A DNA stretch of 64,000 bases. It comes from Ulva prolifera (lineage: Eukaryota; Chlorophyta; Ulvophyceae; Ulvales; Ulvaceae). Where the stretch lies: NCBI GenBank assembly GCA_023078555.1, contig CM041201.1, positions 4,347,713-4,411,712 of the forward strand. Direction: 5' to 3'. Below are positions 61,801 through 64,000 of this stretch, piece by piece. Made by a program: the position numbers and the translations under genes. The notes below the pieces were generated by a model. That model saw nothing but the letters and a program-made list of their open reading frames with translations. It did not search any database and was not told the DNA's origin. Each line of letters opens with the position of its first letter. The stretch's first letter is position 1.

Positions 61801-64000
61801 ACCCCCCAGGGTAACCCGGACCTGCTGCCGCCTCCTGCGGAACTTCTGTCATCGACTCCAGACGAGGCCGTGGAGATCCACGGAGCCGTGCACATGGATG
61901 TGAGTGACATGACAGAGGAGCAGAAGCAGAGGGCGCTGCAGCAGGCTCAGTACGTGCTGATGCAGGTGCGCTTTCACTGATCGATGCTTGGATGTTGCAG
62001 CTCGGTGTGCAACAGCACGAAGCAGAGACACTACTGACATCTGAGCAGCAGCGCCGAGGCCTGCTCTCCTCTGTGACTCCGGCAGTTGCCAACCTGGAAC
62101 AGGAGAGGAGCAGCAGGCAGCACGGTTGATGCAACGCATCTGTGCAGGAGATCTCCAAGCAGCCACTGATCTGTGCCAAGGTCAGGGAGATCGTGCGGGA
62201 GATTGCTGTGGTGTCCACCACACCCACTGAGGTTGGCACACAGGTGCTGACACCGTTCCACAAGCACGGATCAGTGAAGCGCATCCGCGACAAGCCCGCA
62301 GGCGCCATCCTTCAAGACTTCCCAGAGCAGTTCCTGCACATGGTGGCGGCTGAGAAGGAAGGCCTGGTGAAGGTGAGCTGCCTCCTGGCTGGGACCACAT
62401 TGCGTTCACCGGCTGCCAGCCATGTACAAGCACACAGCCTTGGCGTTTGCGGCGACCTGGATCTGCACTGACACGCTTGGCCACGCAGGTCGCTGTGGAG
62501 CTGCCGTCACAGTATCAGAAGAACTCTCTGGAGGAGCCGTTCATTGCGCTGTACTCAACATACGTGCAGCAGGAGAACGAGCCCATGCTGAACTTCTACA
62601 GGCAGGTCATCACTGAAGCTATGCAGAAGCTGCTGATTCCAGATGCCATCCTGGCGCTGCGGAAAGAGATGACCGAGCGGGGGCAGAAGAAGGTGTTGCA
62701 GGTGATCGAGGACAAGTTCTGGTGCGAGGCGACGATGCCACCACTGCGGCTGCAATATGTTGCAGAGTCACCAGATGACACTCCGGAGGTGCTCTCCCTG
62801 AAGCTCCCGACATACATTATTGCAAATGAACTTTCCTGCTGTGCATTGTGCATCCGCGAGCCACAGATTGTGATGTTGCATATTGAGGACCCACAGAGTG
62901 AGCTGCACGACCATGATGTGACCTCATAGTGAACCATGCTGTGACTTGCATGGGTACCGTCCTCGGCAGTACCTGTCAACAGGGACAAAGACAGAGAGGC
63001 AGGTAGCACGGCAGGCAGCGCTCATCTACACAGCATGATCAAACAGTAATGAGCACTGTACCTCGGCATCGCCAGCAAGAACAGCCATAGAATTGCAAGC
63101 GCAGCTGACCCACAACACCACTCGCATATCACGAGACGTAGCCACCCGCAGACACTTCCAATCGCACCTCAGCATCTCTGCACGTACCCCGCTACACCCA
63201 ACCTGAGTGTGGCATTCCATACCCGCTATCGCGAACATTCACCGGCTCCCGACAGCACCGCACGGACGCAAGCAAAAGCCGTCCCGCTGTAGAAACACAC
63301 TGTCGACCGGCTTCTTCCAGGCACAAGTTTGCCATGCGGGGCCCCAGCCCCAGAGTATCCGCCCCAAGCTACACTGCCGCACCCAGCCCCCGCCCAAAAC
63401 CTTCAAACACTGCACCACCACCGGTGCCCTGTAGTGCCTGTGCGTACGCGGCTTCGGGATCCACTTGGTGCGTGTGTTCAACAGCATCGGTGCACCTAAT
63501 TGCACACTCTAGCGTCAGGCCTCTCTGCAGGAGCTGCACTGACGACGCCCATGTCCGCAGGATGTCGCCGACGGTGATCTGAAGCGCGAGTTCTTGCGCG
63601 GGCAGAAGACGTGCGTCGTGTGCTGGGGAGACGGCGGCGAGCGAAAGCTCGAAAACGCGACGCACATGGTGATGCTCGACCCGCGGGGCTACCCGCTGGA
63701 CGTCGTGCGGCTGCCGCAGCTGTCCGGGCGCATCCCCGTGAGCTCCTCGCTGGCGGTGTCGCTGATGGAGGACGACCGCAAGGTGGAAGACGTACGAAAG
63801 GTCGTGGAGTTCTTGAACAAGCACTGGCCGCACCTCATCGTCGTCGCGACCGCGAGCCCAGAGTGCCGCCAGCTGCAGGCGGACCTCGAAAAGATCTGCG
63901 ACGTCGAGTTCACGCAGGTGCTCCCTCCACACCTCTGCGCAGTCCTTGCCGGCGCACATGCTGCCCGTTGCACTTTGAGCTAGCCGGTGCGCAGTCCTGG
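58822..64000 (+). CDS. SPT6: Transcription elongation factor SPT6 homologue (partial)
   Basis: Nuclear histone chaperone that travels with RNA polymerase II. Exon 1 (58822-59103) encodes the acidic N-terminus (MSARNAFVDEEAENESGSEE; long Asp/Glu runs) and a basic KKRRKRS patch. Exon 2 (59233-59353) has GRKIKRHKRVFKR; exon 3 starts at 59478 and includes EEAHEMDDFIEHDGE, as in SPT6. Later exons give LRTVDPMLMEQYHLTAKDEE, then the helix-turn-helix core (FFKKLEVPVLAMFNKELMGE), RRWDVLWAVYNQAFTYFELV, and the conserved TPFHKHGSVKRIRDKPAGAI. After a long intron (about 62789-63561) comes the YqgF/RNase H-like fold (ATHMVMLDPRGYPLDVVRLP). Many introns are 80-200 bp with GCAG acceptors. The window ends inside the gene, so the HhH, S1 and SH2 modules expected downstream are not seen. 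A 64000-base edge, not a frameshift, explains the truncation. Confidence 0.93.

Noticed and set aside
63369-63959. 196-codon minus-strand frame
   Set aside because: Antisense to the SPT6 YqgF-like exon, which has clear homology on the plus strand.

Overview
This is nuclear DNA of a eukaryote, most likely a green alga (Chlorophyta, possibly a non-flagellate trebouxiophyte-like lineage; the lineage is inference). The coding regions are broken by many short GT-AG introns, often 80-400 bp, whose acceptors usually end in TGCAG with little pyrimidine tract. Exons are GC-rich. The proteins include a plant-type threonine deaminase with a transit-peptide-like leader, a GH85 endo-beta-N-acetylglucosaminidase, a plant/fungal-superfamily haem peroxidase, an extensin-like Pro/Ala-rich protein and the transcription elongation factor SPT6. 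No prokaryotic operons, rRNA, CRISPR arrays or convincing tRNA genes were seen.

Layout. 1-6.2 kb: membrane-anchored subtilase with a beta-rich, PA14-like tail (minus strand, cut by the left edge). 7.2-9.6 kb: a MITE and two tentative small minus-strand genes. 10.9-12.5 kb: an unusual secreted-looking protein with alternating Ala-x-Ala-x blocks (plus). 13-14 kb: a truncated MITE and an 87-bp tandem duplication. 14.2-21.5 kb: a very long coiled-coil protein (minus). 22.5-23.2 kb: a small four-exon helical protein (plus). 23.5-24.6 kb: an extensin-like Pro/Ala-rich protein (minus). 25.3-29.3 kb: ENGase (minus). 30.0-33.1 kb: an Ala/Leu-rich helical-repeat, probably organellar, protein (minus). 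33-38 kb: mostly non-coding, with repeat remnants. 38.0-40.7 kb: peroxidase (plus) with a MITE fragment in one intron. 40.8-41.2 kb: a small hypothetical gene (minus). 41.9-45.2 kb: threonine deaminase (minus). 45.2-58.8 kb: an AT-richer gene-poor block with a 600-bp inverted-repeat element and decayed fragments. 58.8-64.0 kb: SPT6 (plus, cut by the right edge).

The genes do not form one pathway. Four act on or pass through the secretory route or cell wall (subtilase, Ala-alternating protein, Pro/Ala-rich protein, peroxidase), and ENGase processes N-glycans released from glycoproteins. The most original signals are the Ala-alternating protein, the mobile-element families, and C-homopolymers placed directly after two 5' splice sites in neighbouring genes. 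I found no multi-gene system that I can defend as new. Exon joins were worked out by hand from frames and splice motifs, so they are models.
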